From NCBI RefSeq assembly GCF_900585905.1, contig NZ_UTVH01000116.1, positions 107,069 to 171,068 on the forward strand: DNA of 64,000 nt. Reading direction: 5' to 3'. Below are positions 41,068-50,212 of the stretch, piece after piece (positions within the stretch are counted from its first letter, which is position 1; every line of letters begins with the position of its first letter). A model generated the notes under the pieces. It was not told where the DNA came from and made no database searches. It worked only from the letters and a program-made list of their open reading frames with translations. The stretch is from Pseudomonas viridiflava. Lineage in GTDB: Bacteria > Pseudomonadota > Gammaproteobacteria > Pseudomonadales > Pseudomonadaceae. The position numbers were made by a program, and so were the translations under genes.

Positions 41068-41535
41068 GTGCGTCTGCGTCTGATTGCCGTTGGTTCGCGC
41101 ATGCCCAAGTGGGTGGAAGAAGGCTGGCACGAATATGCCAAGCGTCTGCCATCCGAGCTGGCGCTGGACCTCGTGGAAATTCCGCTCAATACCCGTGGCA
41201 AGAATGCCGATGTGGCGCGCCTGATCCGTCAGGAAGGCGAGGCCATGCTGGCAAAAGTGCAGCCGGGCGAGCGGATCGTCACCCTTGAGGTCCATGGCAA
41301 ACCCTGGAGCACCGAGCAGCTGGCTGTGGAGCTGGAACGCTGGCGGCTCGATTCGCGCACGGTTAACTTCATGGTCGGCGGCCCCGAGGGGCTGGCGCCG
41401 GAAGTGTGTGCACGCAGCGAGCAACGCTGGTCGTTGTCGCCGTTGACGCTGCCGCATCCGCTGGTGCGCATCCTGATCGGTGAGCAGATCTATCGCGCCT
41501 GGACAGTTCTGTCCGGGCACCCTTATCACAAATAG
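41068..41535 (+). CDS. rlmH: 23S rRNA (pseudouridine1915-N3)-methyltransferase
   Basis: 155-residue SPOUT-family methyltransferase (YbeA). It methylates pseudouridine 1915 in helix 69 of 23S rRNA on the 70S ribosome. The knotted SAM site is in TVNFMVGGPEGLAPEV and the C-terminal SLSPLTLPHPLVRILIGEQIYRAW. GTG start following CCGGA. Next to rsfS, as in E. coli. Confidence 0.95.
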   Translation: MRLRLIAVGSRMPKWVEEGWHEYAKRLPSELALDLVEIPLNTRGKNADVARLIRQEGEAMLAKVQPGERIVTLEVHGKPWSTEQLAVELERWRLDSRTVNFMVGGPEGLAPEVCARSEQRWSLSPLTLPHPLVRILIGEQIYRAWTVLSGHPYHK

Positions 41536-41547
41536 CATCGCGCGCTC

Positions 41548-43473
41548 ATGTCCCAGCCGATCCGCCTAAAAGACCACGAGAAAGACGCACGTCTGGTGCG
41601 CGGACGCGTCGTGTTCGGCGCTGTGGCGGTGGTGCTGCTGATTTGCGTGCTGGTAGCGCGGCTGTATTTTCTTCAGGTCATCCAGTACGACTACCACTCG
41701 ACCCTGTCAGAAAACAATCGGGTCCATGTGCAGCCGATTCCGCCCAGCCGGGGCCTGATCTTCGACCGCAATGGCGTGGTCATCGCCGATAACCGGCCCA
41801 GCTTCAGCCTGAGCATGACCCGCGAACGATCGGGCGACTGGCAGCAGGTGCTGGACACCATCGTCGAAGTGCTGGAACTGACCCCGGATGATCGGCTGAT
41901 CTTCGAAAAACGCATGAAGCAGGGGCGGCGCCCGTTTGAACCGGTGCCGATCCTGTTCGAGCTGACCGAAGAGCAGATCGCCCGGGTTGCCGTGAACCAG
42001 TTTCGTCTGCCGGGGGTAGAAGTCGTGGCACAGCTGGTTCGCCACTACCCTCAGGGCGCGCATTTTGCGCACTCCGTGGGTTACATGGGGCGGATCAACG
42101 AGAAAGAGCTGAAATCCCTCGACCCTGTGGCGTACAGCGGCACCCACCACATCGGCAAGACCGGCATCGAGCGTTTCTACGAAAACGAGCTGCATGGTCA
42201 GGTCGGTTATGAGGAAGTCGAAACCAATGCCCGCGGTCGCGTGCTGCGGGTGTTGAAACGTACTGATCCGGTGCCTGGCAAGGACATCGTGCTCAGCCTC
42301 GACATCAAGCTGCAGGAAGCCGCTGAAGCAGCACTGGGTGGCCGACGCGGTGCGGTGGTTGCCATGGATCCACGCAATGGCGAAGTCCTGGCGATGGTCA
42401 GCGCGCCGAGCTTCGATCCGAACCCGTTTGTCACCGGTATCAGCTTCAAGGCCTATGCCGAGCTGCGCGATTCCATCGACCGCCCACTGTTCAATCGTAT
42501 TCTGCGCGGCCTTTACCCGCCGGGTTCGACCATCAAACCTGCGGTGGCGATTGCCGGGCTCGATGCAGGTGTAGTGACCTCAGCCAACCGGGTGTTCGAT
42601 CCGGGTTATTACCAGCTGCCCAATTACGACCACAAATACCGCAACTGGAACCGCACTGGCGATGGCTGGGTGGATCTGGATACGGCGATCATGCGTTCCA
42701 ACGACACCTACTTCTACGACTTGGCCCACAAGCTGGGCATTGATCGGCTGTCCAGCTACATGAACAAGTTCGGCATCGGTCAGAAAGTGTCGCTGGACAT
42801 GTTCGAAGAGTCGCCAGGCCTGATGCCTTCCCGCGACTGGAAGCGGGCGACGCGTCGACAGGCGTGGTTCCCCGGCGAAACACTGATTCTCGGTATCGGC
42901 CAGGGCTACATGCAGGCAACACCCCTGCAATTGGCCCAGGCCACTGCGCTGGTGGCCAACAAAGGCGTGTGGAACCGGCCGCACCTGGCCAGGACCATTG
43001 AAGGCAAGCCGCCGGTGGATGAGAATCCGATGCCCGACATCGTCTTGCGCAACCCGTCGGACTGGGCCAAGGTCAACCACGGCATGCAACAGGTGATGCA
43101 TGGCGCGCGTGGCACGGCGCGCAAGGCAGCCATCGGTTCGCCCTACCTGATTGCCGGCAAAAGCGGTACCGCGCAGGTGGTGGCCATCAAGCAGGGCGAA
43201 AAATATGACCGCTCCAAGGTCCAGGAGCGTCACCGTGACCACGCCTTGTTCGTAGGCTTTGCCCCGGCTGACGACCCGAAGATTGTGGTCTCGGTCATGG
43301 TCGAAAACGGCGAATCCGGTTCCGGCGTGGCCGCGCCAGTGGTCCGTCAGGTCATGGATGCCTGGCTGCTGAACCCCGACAAGACCCTCAAACCTGAATA
43401 TGGCGGCGTCAAACCCCCGGACAACAGCGGCGTCAGACCCGTGGAGGCTGCGACCAGTGCCAGTGAAGAGTAA
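41548..43473 (+). CDS. mrdA: Penicillin-binding protein 2 (elongation transpeptidase)
   Basis: 641-residue class B penicillin-binding protein, the transpeptidase of the elongasome. A single membrane segment (about 27-47: VFGAVAVVLLICVLVARLYF), then a dimerisation/pedestal domain, then the transpeptidase domain with S327-T-I-K330 (PPGSTIKPA), SND around 384, and KSGTAQVV near 545. It works with RodA, whose gene follows with a 17-nt overlap, to insert side-wall peptidoglycan. Beta-lactams such as mecillinam target it. Confidence 0.96.
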   Translation: MSQPIRLKDHEKDARLVRGRVVFGAVAVVLLICVLVARLYFLQVIQYDYHSTLSENNRVHVQPIPPSRGLIFDRNGVVIADNRPSFSLSMTRERSGDWQQVLDTIVEVLELTPDDRLIFEKRMKQGRRPFEPVPILFELTEEQIARVAVNQFRLPGVEVVAQLVRHYPQGAHFAHSVGYMGRINEKELKSLDPVAYSGTHHIGKTGIERFYENELHGQVGYEEVETNARGRVLRVLKRTDPVPGKDIVLSLDIKLQEAAEAALGGRRGAVVAMDPRNGEVLAMVSAPSFDPNPFVTGISFKAYAELRDSIDRPLFNRILRGLYPPGSTIKPAVAIAGLDAGVVTSANRVFDPGYYQLPNYDHKYRNWNRTGDGWVDLDTAIMRSNDTYFYDLAHKLGIDRLSSYMNKFGIGQKVSLDMFEESPGLMPSRDWKRATRRQAWFPGETLILGIGQGYMQATPLQLAQATALVANKGVWNRPHLARTIEGKPPVDENPMPDIVLRNPSDWAKVNHGMQQVMHGARGTARKAAIGSPYLIAGKSGTAQVVAIKQGEKYDRSKVQERHRDHALFVGFAPADDPKIVVSVMVENGESGSGVAAPVVRQVMDAWLLNPDKTLKPEYGGVKPPDNSGVRPVEAATSASEE

Positions 43474-44608
43474 TTTCGACCGCATCCTCTCCAGCGAAGA
43501 TGTGATGCGGCGCCGGGCGACATTCCTGCAACGTATCCACATCGACGGCCCGCTGCTGATTCTGCTGCTGACCCTGGCTGCGGGCAGTCTGTTCGTCCTT
43601 TATTCAGCCAGCGGCAAAAACTGGGACCTGCTGATCAAGCAGGCCAGCTCGTTCGGTATCGGGCTGTTGTCCATGGTCATCATTGCCCAGCTGGAGCCTC
43701 GGTTCATGGCGCGCTGGGTGCCGGTGCTATATGTGGTCGGCGTGCTGTTGCTGGTGGTGGTGGACGTCATGGGCCACAACGCCATGGGCGCCACGCGCTG
43801 GATCAACATACCCGGGGTGATCCGCTTTCAGCCGTCGGAGTTTCTCAAAATCATCATGCCGGCGACCATCGCCTGGTACCTGTCCAAGCGCACCTTGCCG
43901 CCGCACCTCAAACACGTGGCGGTGAGCCTGGCATTGGTCGGCGTGCCGTTCATTCTCATCGTGCGTCAGCCGGACCTGGGGACCTCGTTGCTGATTCTCG
44001 CCTCTGGTGCCTTCGTGCTGTTCATGGCCGGCCTGCGCTGGCGCTGGATTCTCAGCGTGCTGGCTGCTGCCGTGCCGGTGGCCGTGGCGATGTGGATGTT
44101 CATCATGCACGACTACCAGAAGCAGCGCGTGCTGACCTTTCTCGACCCGGAGAGCGACCCGCTGGGCACCGGCTGGAACATCATTCAGTCCAAGGCGGCC
44201 ATTGGCTCCGGTGGCGTGTTCGGCAAGGGCTGGCTGCTGGGCACCCAGTCCCACCTGGATTTCCTGCCGGAGAGCCACACCGACTTCATCATTGCCGTGC
44301 TCGGCGAAGAGTTCGGCCTGGTGGGCATCTGTGCGTTGCTGCTGATCTACATGCTGCTGATCGGCCGTGGTCTGGTGATCACGGCTCAGGCGCAGACGCT
44401 GTTTGGCAAATTGCTGGCAGGGGCATTGACGATGACATTTTTTGTTTACGTTTTCGTCAACATCGGTATGGTCAGTGGCTTGCTGCCCGTCGTGGGCGTG
44501 CCGCTGCCCTTCATTAGCTATGGAGGAACTTCGCTGGTGACGCTACTGTCAGCCTTTGGAGTTTTGATGTCGATCCATACACATCGTAAATGGATCGCGC
44601 AGGTTTGA
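43457..44608 (+). CDS. rodA: Rod-shape peptidoglycan polymerase RodA
   Basis: 383-residue SEDS glycosyltransferase with about ten membrane segments; polymerises lipid II for the side wall together with PBP2. Conserved motifs: GATRWINIPGVIRFQPSEFLKI (hallmark RWI/PSE), GLLPVVGVPLPFISYGGTSL at the end, and DLGTSLL in the middle. GTG start at 43457 overlapping mrdA is chosen; a start at ATG 43505 (MRRRATF) is possible. The end overlaps the region just before mltB. Confidence 0.95.
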   Translation: MPVKSNFDRILSSEDVMRRRATFLQRIHIDGPLLILLLTLAAGSLFVLYSASGKNWDLLIKQASSFGIGLLSMVIIAQLEPRFMARWVPVLYVVGVLLLVVVDVMGHNAMGATRWINIPGVIRFQPSEFLKIIMPATIAWYLSKRTLPPHLKHVAVSLALVGVPFILIVRQPDLGTSLLILASGAFVLFMAGLRWRWILSVLAAAVPVAVAMWMFIMHDYQKQRVLTFLDPESDPLGTGWNIIQSKAAIGSGGVFGKGWLLGTQSHLDFLPESHTDFIIAVLGEEFGLVGICALLLIYMLLIGRGLVITAQAQTLFGKLLAGALTMTFFVYVFVNIGMVSGLLPVVGVPLPFISYGGTSLVTLLSAFGVLMSIHTHRKWIAQV

Positions 44609-44625
44609 TTAAGGTGAAGAATTCA

Positions 44626-45633
44626 ATGCAAGTAGTGCGCAACTGGGCGCGATATGCTCCGGTGGTCGGTCTGGTTGGCATGCTTGGCTCCGTTCAGGAA
44701 GCACTCGCGGGCGATTACGACGGTTCGCCTCAGGTCGCCGAATTTGTCGGCCAGATGACTCGAGATCACGGCTTTGCCGGTGAGCAGCTGATCGATGTGT
44801 TCCGCGACGTTGAACGCAAGCAGGCGATTCTCGATGCGATTTCGCGGCCAGCCGAGCGGGTCAAGCAGTGGAAAGAATACCGCCCGATGTTCATCACCGA
44901 CGCGCGCATTGCTCGCGGCGTGGACTTTTGGCGTCAGCACGAGGCAGCGCTGAGCCGGGCCGAGCAGGAGTACGGCGTGCCCGCCCAGGTCATCGTCTCG
45001 ATCATCGGCGTTGAGACCTTCTTTGGTCGCAACACCGGCAACTACCGGGTAATGGATGCATTATCCACGCTGGGGTTTGATTACCCGCCGCGCGCCGAGT
45101 TTTTCCGCAAGGAATTGCGCGAATTTCTGCTGTTGGCACGCGAAGAACAGATCGACCCGCTCACCGTCAAGGGCTCCTACGCCGGTGCCATGGGCCTGCC
45201 GCAGTTCATGCCGAGCAGCTTTCGCGCATACGCGGTGGATTTTGACGGCGACGGTCACATCAATATCTGGACCGACCCCGATGACGCCATCGGCAGTGTC
45301 GCCAGTTATTTCAAACAGCATGGCTGGGTCGCAGGCGAGCCAGTTGTAAGCCTGGCCAGCACCCGCGGCGAACGCGTTGCCGAGGGCCTGAGTCCGGGCA
45401 TCGATCCGGTCAAGACCGTCGGGGAGTTGCGAGTGTTGGGGTGGTCGAGTCATGATGCGCTGCGCAGCGACCTGCCGGTGACTGCCTTCAAGCTTGAAGG
45501 CGCCAACGGGCCTGAATACTGGATGGGTTTGAAGAATTTTTATGCAATCACTCGATACAACCGCAGCGTGATGTACGCCATGAGTGTTCATCAGCTGTCT
45601 GAACTGTTGGTCAAAGCTCGGGGCGCCAAGTAA
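44626..45633 (+). CDS. mltB: Membrane-bound lytic transglycosylase B
   Basis: 335-residue family 3 lytic transglycosylase that cleaves murein glycan to anhydromuropeptides in the periplasm. Catalytic E130 in GVETFFGRNTGNY; then DPLTVKGSYAGAMGLPQFMPSS. N-terminal signal peptide (about 10-29, ending in ALA) without an obvious lipobox Cys, so it may be periplasmic rather than lipidated. Overlaps rlpA by 1 nt (TAATG). Between rodA and rlpA, it belongs to the cell-elongation and murein cluster. Confidence 0.93.
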   Translation: MQVVRNWARYAPVVGLVGMLGSVQEALAGDYDGSPQVAEFVGQMTRDHGFAGEQLIDVFRDVERKQAILDAISRPAERVKQWKEYRPMFITDARIARGVDFWRQHEAALSRAEQEYGVPAQVIVSIIGVETFFGRNTGNYRVMDALSTLGFDYPPRAEFFRKELREFLLLAREEQIDPLTVKGSYAGAMGLPQFMPSSFRAYAVDFDGDGHINIWTDPDDAIGSVASYFKQHGWVAGEPVVSLASTRGERVAEGLSPGIDPVKTVGELRVLGWSSHDALRSDLPVTAFKLEGANGPEYWMGLKNFYAITRYNRSVMYAMSVHQLSELLVKARGAK

Positions 45634-46658
45634 TGCGGGCATTGCCGATCGTTACGTCGATGAAACTGATGGCCCTGGTTTCGGTGTCAGTGCTCATGGT
45701 CAGTTGCTCGTCGCCTTCGACATCGTCGCGCCCCGCGCAAAAGGTCAGCCGCGGCGGATTGTCCTCGCCGCCGGGCCTTGATATCAATCGTGCCCACAAG
45801 GACGGTGCGCCGTGGTGGGATGTCGACATTTCGCGTATTCCGGATGCGACGCCGAGCCTGCACACCGGCCCTTACAAGGCCAACCCTTATACAGTGCTGG
45901 GCAAAACGTATTTCCCGATCCAGGATTCACGCACCTACGTCGCCTCCGGCACTGCGTCCTGGTACGGAACCAAGTTTCATGGCCAGAACACCGCCAACGG
46001 CGAAGTGTATGACCTGTATGGCATGAGCGCGGCGCACAAGACCCTGCCGCTGCCTAGTTACGTGCGCGTGACCAACCTGGACAACCACCGCAGCGTGATT
46101 CTGCGCGTCAATGATCGCGGGCCGTTTTACTCGGACCGCATCATCGATTTGTCCTACGCAGCGGCCAAGAAGCTCGGTTATGCCGAAACCGGCACCGCAC
46201 GCGTGAAAGTCGAAGGGATCGACCCGCAGGTCTGGCTGGCGCAAAATGGTCGGCCTGCGCCGCTGTTGCCCAATCAGCCACAGGTCATGCCTCAGGCCGC
46301 CGCGCCGGCATTGGTCGCGTCGGCAGGAACCATCGAGCAATACACGCCGCCGCCACAGCAACACGCGGCGCCGACCGTGCCTTATCAGGTTGACGCAAAA
46401 AAAAACGGTTCCGCACCAGCCTCTGGGCTGTATCTCCAGGTGGGCGCCTTCGCCAACCCGGACGCTGCGGAGCTCCTGAGGTCGAAACTGAGCGGGATGG
46501 TACGGGCCCCGGTTTTCGTGAGCTCGATCGCGCGCAATCAACAAACGCTTTATCGGGTCCGGATGGGGCCGATCAACACGCAGGGTGAAGCCCAGCAAAT
46601 GCAGAACAGCGTCAGGTCGGCCAATCTTGGTCAACCCAGCGTGGTCACACTGGATTGA
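45633..46658 (+). CDS. rlpA: Lytic transglycosylase RlpA
   Basis: 341-residue outer-membrane lipoprotein. Signal sequence ending LMVSC (lipidated Cys25); double-psi beta-barrel (about 100-200; GTASWYGTKFHGQNTANGE, RVNDRGPFYSDRIIDLSYAAA) with the catalytic Asp/Glu region; Pro/Gln-rich linker (about 220-265); SPOR domain at the C-terminus (GLYLQVGAFANPDAAELLRSK ...), which binds denuded peptidoglycan at septa. In P. aeruginosa RlpA digests naked glycan to separate daughter cells. It follows mltB directly. Confidence 0.95.
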   Translation: MRALPIVTSMKLMALVSVSVLMVSCSSPSTSSRPAQKVSRGGLSSPPGLDINRAHKDGAPWWDVDISRIPDATPSLHTGPYKANPYTVLGKTYFPIQDSRTYVASGTASWYGTKFHGQNTANGEVYDLYGMSAAHKTLPLPSYVRVTNLDNHRSVILRVNDRGPFYSDRIIDLSYAAAKKLGYAETGTARVKVEGIDPQVWLAQNGRPAPLLPNQPQVMPQAAAPALVASAGTIEQYTPPPQQHAAPTVPYQVDAKKNGSAPASGLYLQVGAFANPDAAELLRSKLSGMVRAPVFVSSIARNQQTLYRVRMGPINTQGEAQQMQNSVRSANLGQPSVVTLD

Positions 46659-46891
46659 TGCCTGACGCGTCCCGGCTGTTTGCGGGGCGTCACAGTTTGC
46701 GGTTGTCTGCCGGACCCATTGCCATCAGCAAGCGGCGGGCGTCACCGTTCATGAGTCGCCGGAGCATTTGGCGGGCTCATGAGCCAGGTTGAACCTGGCA
46801 CCGCCGGTCATGTGAAGTGCGCGCACTGTCGCTGGCCCGTTAAGCTTTGCCCGTGAGGGCATGTTTGCCCATTAGCAATTTCGAGAGACGG

Positions 46892-48052
46892 ATGAACATC
46901 ACCACCTTTGCAAAACGTTTGTGCCTGCTTGTCCCGCTGATCATCACGCCGGCTGCCTGGGCCGCTGAACAGATGACACCTTCCGCGCCACAACTGGCCG
47001 CCAAGGCCTACGTGCTGATGGATGCCAGCAGCGGTAACGTCCTGGTCGAGAACAATGGCGACCAGCGCCTGGCGCCTGCCAGCCTGACCAAGCTGATGAC
47101 GGCCTACATCGCGACCCTGGAAATCCGTCGCGGCCAGATCGGCGAGAACGATCCGGTGACCGTCAGCGAAAACGCCTGGCGCACCGGCGGTTCGCGGATG
47201 TTCATCAAAGTGGGCAGCCAGGTCACCGTCAGCGACCTGCTGCACGGGATCATCATCCAGTCCGGCAACGACGCCAGCGTTGCACTGTCCGAGCACATCG
47301 CCGGCAGCGAAGATGCCTTCGCCGACATGATGAACAAGACGGCTGCAGACCTGGGCATGACCAACAGTCACTTCATGAACCCTACCGGCCTGCCGAACCC
47401 TGAGCATTATTCGTCGGCGCATGACATGGCGATCCTGGCTCGCGCAATCATCCATGAAGACCCGGCTCACTATGCGATCTACTCGCAGAAAGAGTTCTAC
47501 TGGAACAACATCAAGCAGCCCAACCGCAATCTGCTGCTGTGGCGTGACAAGACAGTCGACGGTCTGAAAACCGGCCACACCGACGAAGCAGGCTACTGCA
47601 TGGTGTCTTCTGCCGTACGTGACGGCATGCGCCTGATCGCGGTGGTGTTCGGCACCAACAGTGAGCAGGCTCGCGCTGCCGAAACCCAGAAGCTGCTGAC
47701 CTACGGTTTCCGCTTCTTCGAAACCCAGAACTTCTACCAGAAGGGTGCCGAGCTGGCCCAGGCGGCTGTCTGGAAGGGCACCGAGCGTCAGGTCAAGGCT
47801 GGCCTGGGCGAAGACCTGAGCATGACCATGCCCAAAGGGCAGATGAAAAAGCTCACCGCCAGCATGACCATGAACCCGCAGCTGATTGCGCCTATCGCCA
47901 AGGGCGATGTGATTGGCAAGGTTGAAGTGAAGATGGAAGACAAGGTGGTGAAAACCGCTGACCTCATCGCGCTCGACGCCGTTGAGGAAGGTGGCTTCTT
48001 CCGCCGCGTGTGGGATAGCATTCGCCTGTTCTTCTTCGGCTTGTTCAACTGA
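46892..48052 (+). CDS. dacA: D-alanyl-D-alanine carboxypeptidase (PBP5/6 type)
   Basis: 386-residue low-molecular-mass penicillin-binding protein that removes the terminal D-Ala from stem peptides. Signal peptide 1-25, active-site motif S64-x-x-K67 (APASLTKLMT), SGN near 127 (SGNDASVAL), KTG near 227 (LKTGHTDEAG), and a C-terminal beta domain (PBP5_C) with a short amphipathic membrane anchor (VWDSIRLFFFGLF). ATG follows GAGAGACGG. A 233-nt gap separates it from rlpA, so it may have its own promoter. Confidence 0.95.
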   Translation: MNITTFAKRLCLLVPLIITPAAWAAEQMTPSAPQLAAKAYVLMDASSGNVLVENNGDQRLAPASLTKLMTAYIATLEIRRGQIGENDPVTVSENAWRTGGSRMFIKVGSQVTVSDLLHGIIIQSGNDASVALSEHIAGSEDAFADMMNKTAADLGMTNSHFMNPTGLPNPEHYSSAHDMAILARAIIHEDPAHYAIYSQKEFYWNNIKQPNRNLLLWRDKTVDGLKTGHTDEAGYCMVSSAVRDGMRLIAVVFGTNSEQARAAETQKLLTYGFRFFETQNFYQKGAELAQAAVWKGTERQVKAGLGEDLSMTMPKGQMKKLTASMTMNPQLIAPIAKGDVIGKVEVKMEDKVVKTADLIALDAVEEGGFFRRVWDSIRLFFFGLFN

Positions 48053-48138
48053 AAACCCTACACCGCTGACCCATACGCGCCCGCTCATATCCTGAGCGGG
48101 CGCGTTTGTGTCTTCAGGGCTTGTGAGGACCTACTGCC

Positions 48139-48414
48139 ATGACAGATTCTGACGTCAAGTCGCACGAAATCAAATTCCCCTGCGATGACTACCCGATCAA
48201 AGTGATCGGTGACACCGGTGTAGGGTTCAAGGACAGCGTGATCGAGATTTTGAGCAAATACGCCACGATCGACATCAAATCGCTTGCCGAGCGTCAAAGC
48301 AGCAACGGTAAGTACACCACCGTTCAACTGCACATCGTCGCCACCGGCGAAGACCAGTTGCGCGACATCAACAGCGCACTGCGAGCCACCGGCACCGTGC
48401 ACATGGTGTTGTGA
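48139..48414 (+). CDS. ybeD: YbeD (DUF493) family protein
   Basis: 91-residue ACT-like protein of the UPF0250/DUF493 family (IKFPCDDYPIKVIGDTGVGFKD...). It is a conserved partner gene of lipB; an allosteric role in lipoate metabolism has been proposed from structure and linkage. The lipB start overlaps its stop (TGATG). Confidence 0.93.
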   Translation: MTDSDVKSHEIKFPCDDYPIKVIGDTGVGFKDSVIEILSKYATIDIKSLAERQSSNGKYTTVQLHIVATGEDQLRDINSALRATGTVHMVL

Positions 48415-49061
48415 TGGCGTCTACGCTGGGCGTTCGCGAGCTGGGTCTGGTCGATTACGAGCAGGCCTGGCACGCCATGCAGCGCTTTACCGACCAGCGT
48501 GGCAAAGACGCTCAGGACGAGATATGGCTGGTGCAGCATGCGCCGGTGTTCACCCAGGGCCAGTCCGGCAAAACCGAGCATTTGTTGCTGCCGGGTAATA
48601 TTCCCGTGGTACAGGTCGATCGTGGCGGCCAAGTGACTTATCATGGCCCGGGTCAACTGGTCGTATACCTGCTGCTGGACGTCCGACGCCTGGGCTTCGG
48701 TGTGCGGGAGCTGGTGACCCGGATCGAAACCAGCCTGATCGCCTTGCTGGCCAGTTACGCCGTGAATGCCGCCGCCAAGGCTGATGCACCAGGGGTGTAT
48801 GTCCAGGGCGCCAAGATCGCTTCCCTGGGTCTGCGCATTCGCAACGGTTGTTCATTCCATGGTCTGGCGCTTAACGTCGACATGGATCTTGAGCCCTTTC
48901 GCCGCATCAACCCCTGTGGTTATGCCGGGCTGGCGATGACCCAGCTGTGCGATCATGCAGGCCCGATTGAATTTGCCGAGGTAAGTGCCCGGCTGCGCGC
49001 GCAGCTCGTCAAGCACCTCGACTATGCTGAGCAGACGACCCTAACGGGCGGAATCGACTGA
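48414..49061 (+). CDS. lipB: Octanoyltransferase
   Basis: 215-residue lipoyl(octanoyl) transferase. It moves octanoate from acyl carrier protein to lipoyl domains of 2-oxoacid dehydrogenases and GcvH. Signature DRGGQVTYHGPGQLVVYLLL (69-88), K134 in QGAKIASLGLRI and active C168 in RINPCGYAGL. Start ATG 48414; one ATG upstream codon (GTG 48411) is an alternative. Next gene is lipA, 2 nt away. Confidence 0.95.
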   Translation: MASTLGVRELGLVDYEQAWHAMQRFTDQRGKDAQDEIWLVQHAPVFTQGQSGKTEHLLLPGNIPVVQVDRGGQVTYHGPGQLVVYLLLDVRRLGFGVRELVTRIETSLIALLASYAVNAAAKADAPGVYVQGAKIASLGLRIRNGCSFHGLALNVDMDLEPFRRINPCGYAGLAMTQLCDHAGPIEFAEVSARLRAQLVKHLDYAEQTTLTGGID

Positions 49062-49063
49062 TT

Positions 49064-50095
49064 ATGACTACTGCCACTGATACTGCAGATAATGCCGTGC
49101 AAACCTTGATCCCCACGCTCGACGTTTCCGAGCGTGCGGCCCGTCCGAAAGTCGAAACCGGTGTGAAGCTGCGTGGCGCGGAAAAAGTCGCGCGTATCCC
49201 GGTGAAGATCATTCCGACGGTCGACCTGCCTAAAAAGCCTGACTGGATTCGTGTGCGTATCCCGGTCTCGCCAGAAGTCGACCGTGTCAAACAGCTGCTG
49301 CGCAAGCACAAACTGCACAGCGTGTGCGAAGAAGCGTCCTGCCCGAACCTGGGTGAATGCTTCTCCGGCGGTACGGCGACGTTCATGATCATGGGCGACA
49401 TCTGCACCCGTCGTTGCCCGTTCTGTGACGTGGGCCACGGCCGCCCGAAGGCGCTGGACGCCGACGAGCCGGTGAACCTGGCCGTAGCCATTGCAGACCT
49501 GCGCCTCAAGTATGTGGTGATCACTTCAGTGGACCGCGACGACCTGCGCGACGGCGGTGCTCAGCACTTTGCTGACTGCATTCGCGAAATCCGCAAGCTG
49601 TCGCCCAACGTGCAGCTGGAGACCCTGGTCCCTGACTACCGTGGCCGCATGGACGTTGCACTGGAAATCACCGCCGCCGAGCCGCCTGATGTCTTCAACC
49701 ACAATCTGGAAACCGTGCCGAGGCTGTACAAGGCGGCGCGCCCTGGCTCCGATTACCAGTGGTCGCTGACCCTGCTGCAACGCTTCAAGCAGATGGTGCC
49801 GCATGTGCCAACCAAGTCCGGGCTGATGCTGGGCCTGGGCGAAACCGACGAAGAAGTGATCGAAGTGATGCAGCGCATGCGCGAGCACGACATCGACATG
49901 CTGACCCTGGGGCAGTACCTGCAGCCTTCGCGCAATCACCTGCCGGTGCAGCGTTTCGTGCACCCGGACATCTTCGCCTGGTTCGCTGAAGAAGGTTACA
50001 AGATGGGCTTCAAGAACGTGGCATCCGGGCCGCTAGTGCGTTCCTCGTACCACGCTGACGAACAGGCAAAAACAGCCGTCAATGCAATGGGCTGA
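49064..50095 (+). CDS. lipA: Lipoyl synthase
   Basis: 343-residue radical-SAM enzyme that inserts two sulfurs into octanoyl groups made by LipB. It has the auxiliary cluster cysteines C88, C93 and C99 (VCEEASCPNLGECF), the radical-SAM cluster C114-x3-C118-x2-C121 (CTRRCPFC) and the C-terminal RSSYHADEQ with the Ser ligand. N-terminus is about 40 residues longer than E. coli LipA, as is common in Pseudomonas. A REPIN follows the gene. Confidence 0.96.
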   Translation: MTTATDTADNAVQTLIPTLDVSERAARPKVETGVKLRGAEKVARIPVKIIPTVDLPKKPDWIRVRIPVSPEVDRVKQLLRKHKLHSVCEEASCPNLGECFSGGTATFMIMGDICTRRCPFCDVGHGRPKALDADEPVNLAVAIADLRLKYVVITSVDRDDLRDGGAQHFADCIREIRKLSPNVQLETLVPDYRGRMDVALEITAAEPPDVFNHNLETVPRLYKAARPGSDYQWSLTLLQRFKQMVPHVPTKSGLMLGLGETDEEVIEVMQRMREHDIDMLTLGQYLQPSRNHLPVQRFVHPDIFAWFAEEGYKMGFKNVASGPLVRSSYHADEQAKTAVNAMG

Positions 50096-50108
50096 CGCTG
50101 CGACTGAC

Positions 50109-50198
50109 GTGGGACCGGCTTTAGCCGGGAAGAGGCCTGTATATCCACAACATTTGCGTCGTTGGAAATACAGCCTTCCCGGCTGAAGCCGGTCCCAC
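50109..50198. repeat. REPIN downstream of lipA
   Basis: GTGGGACCGGCTTTAGCCGG at 50109 and the inverted copy ending at 50198 (CTTCCCGGCTGAAGCCGGTC and so on) enclose about 45 bp. Located between convergent lipA and the lytic transglycosylase gene. Confidence 0.9.
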
Positions 50199-50212
50199 GA
50201 GTTGCCTGTGTC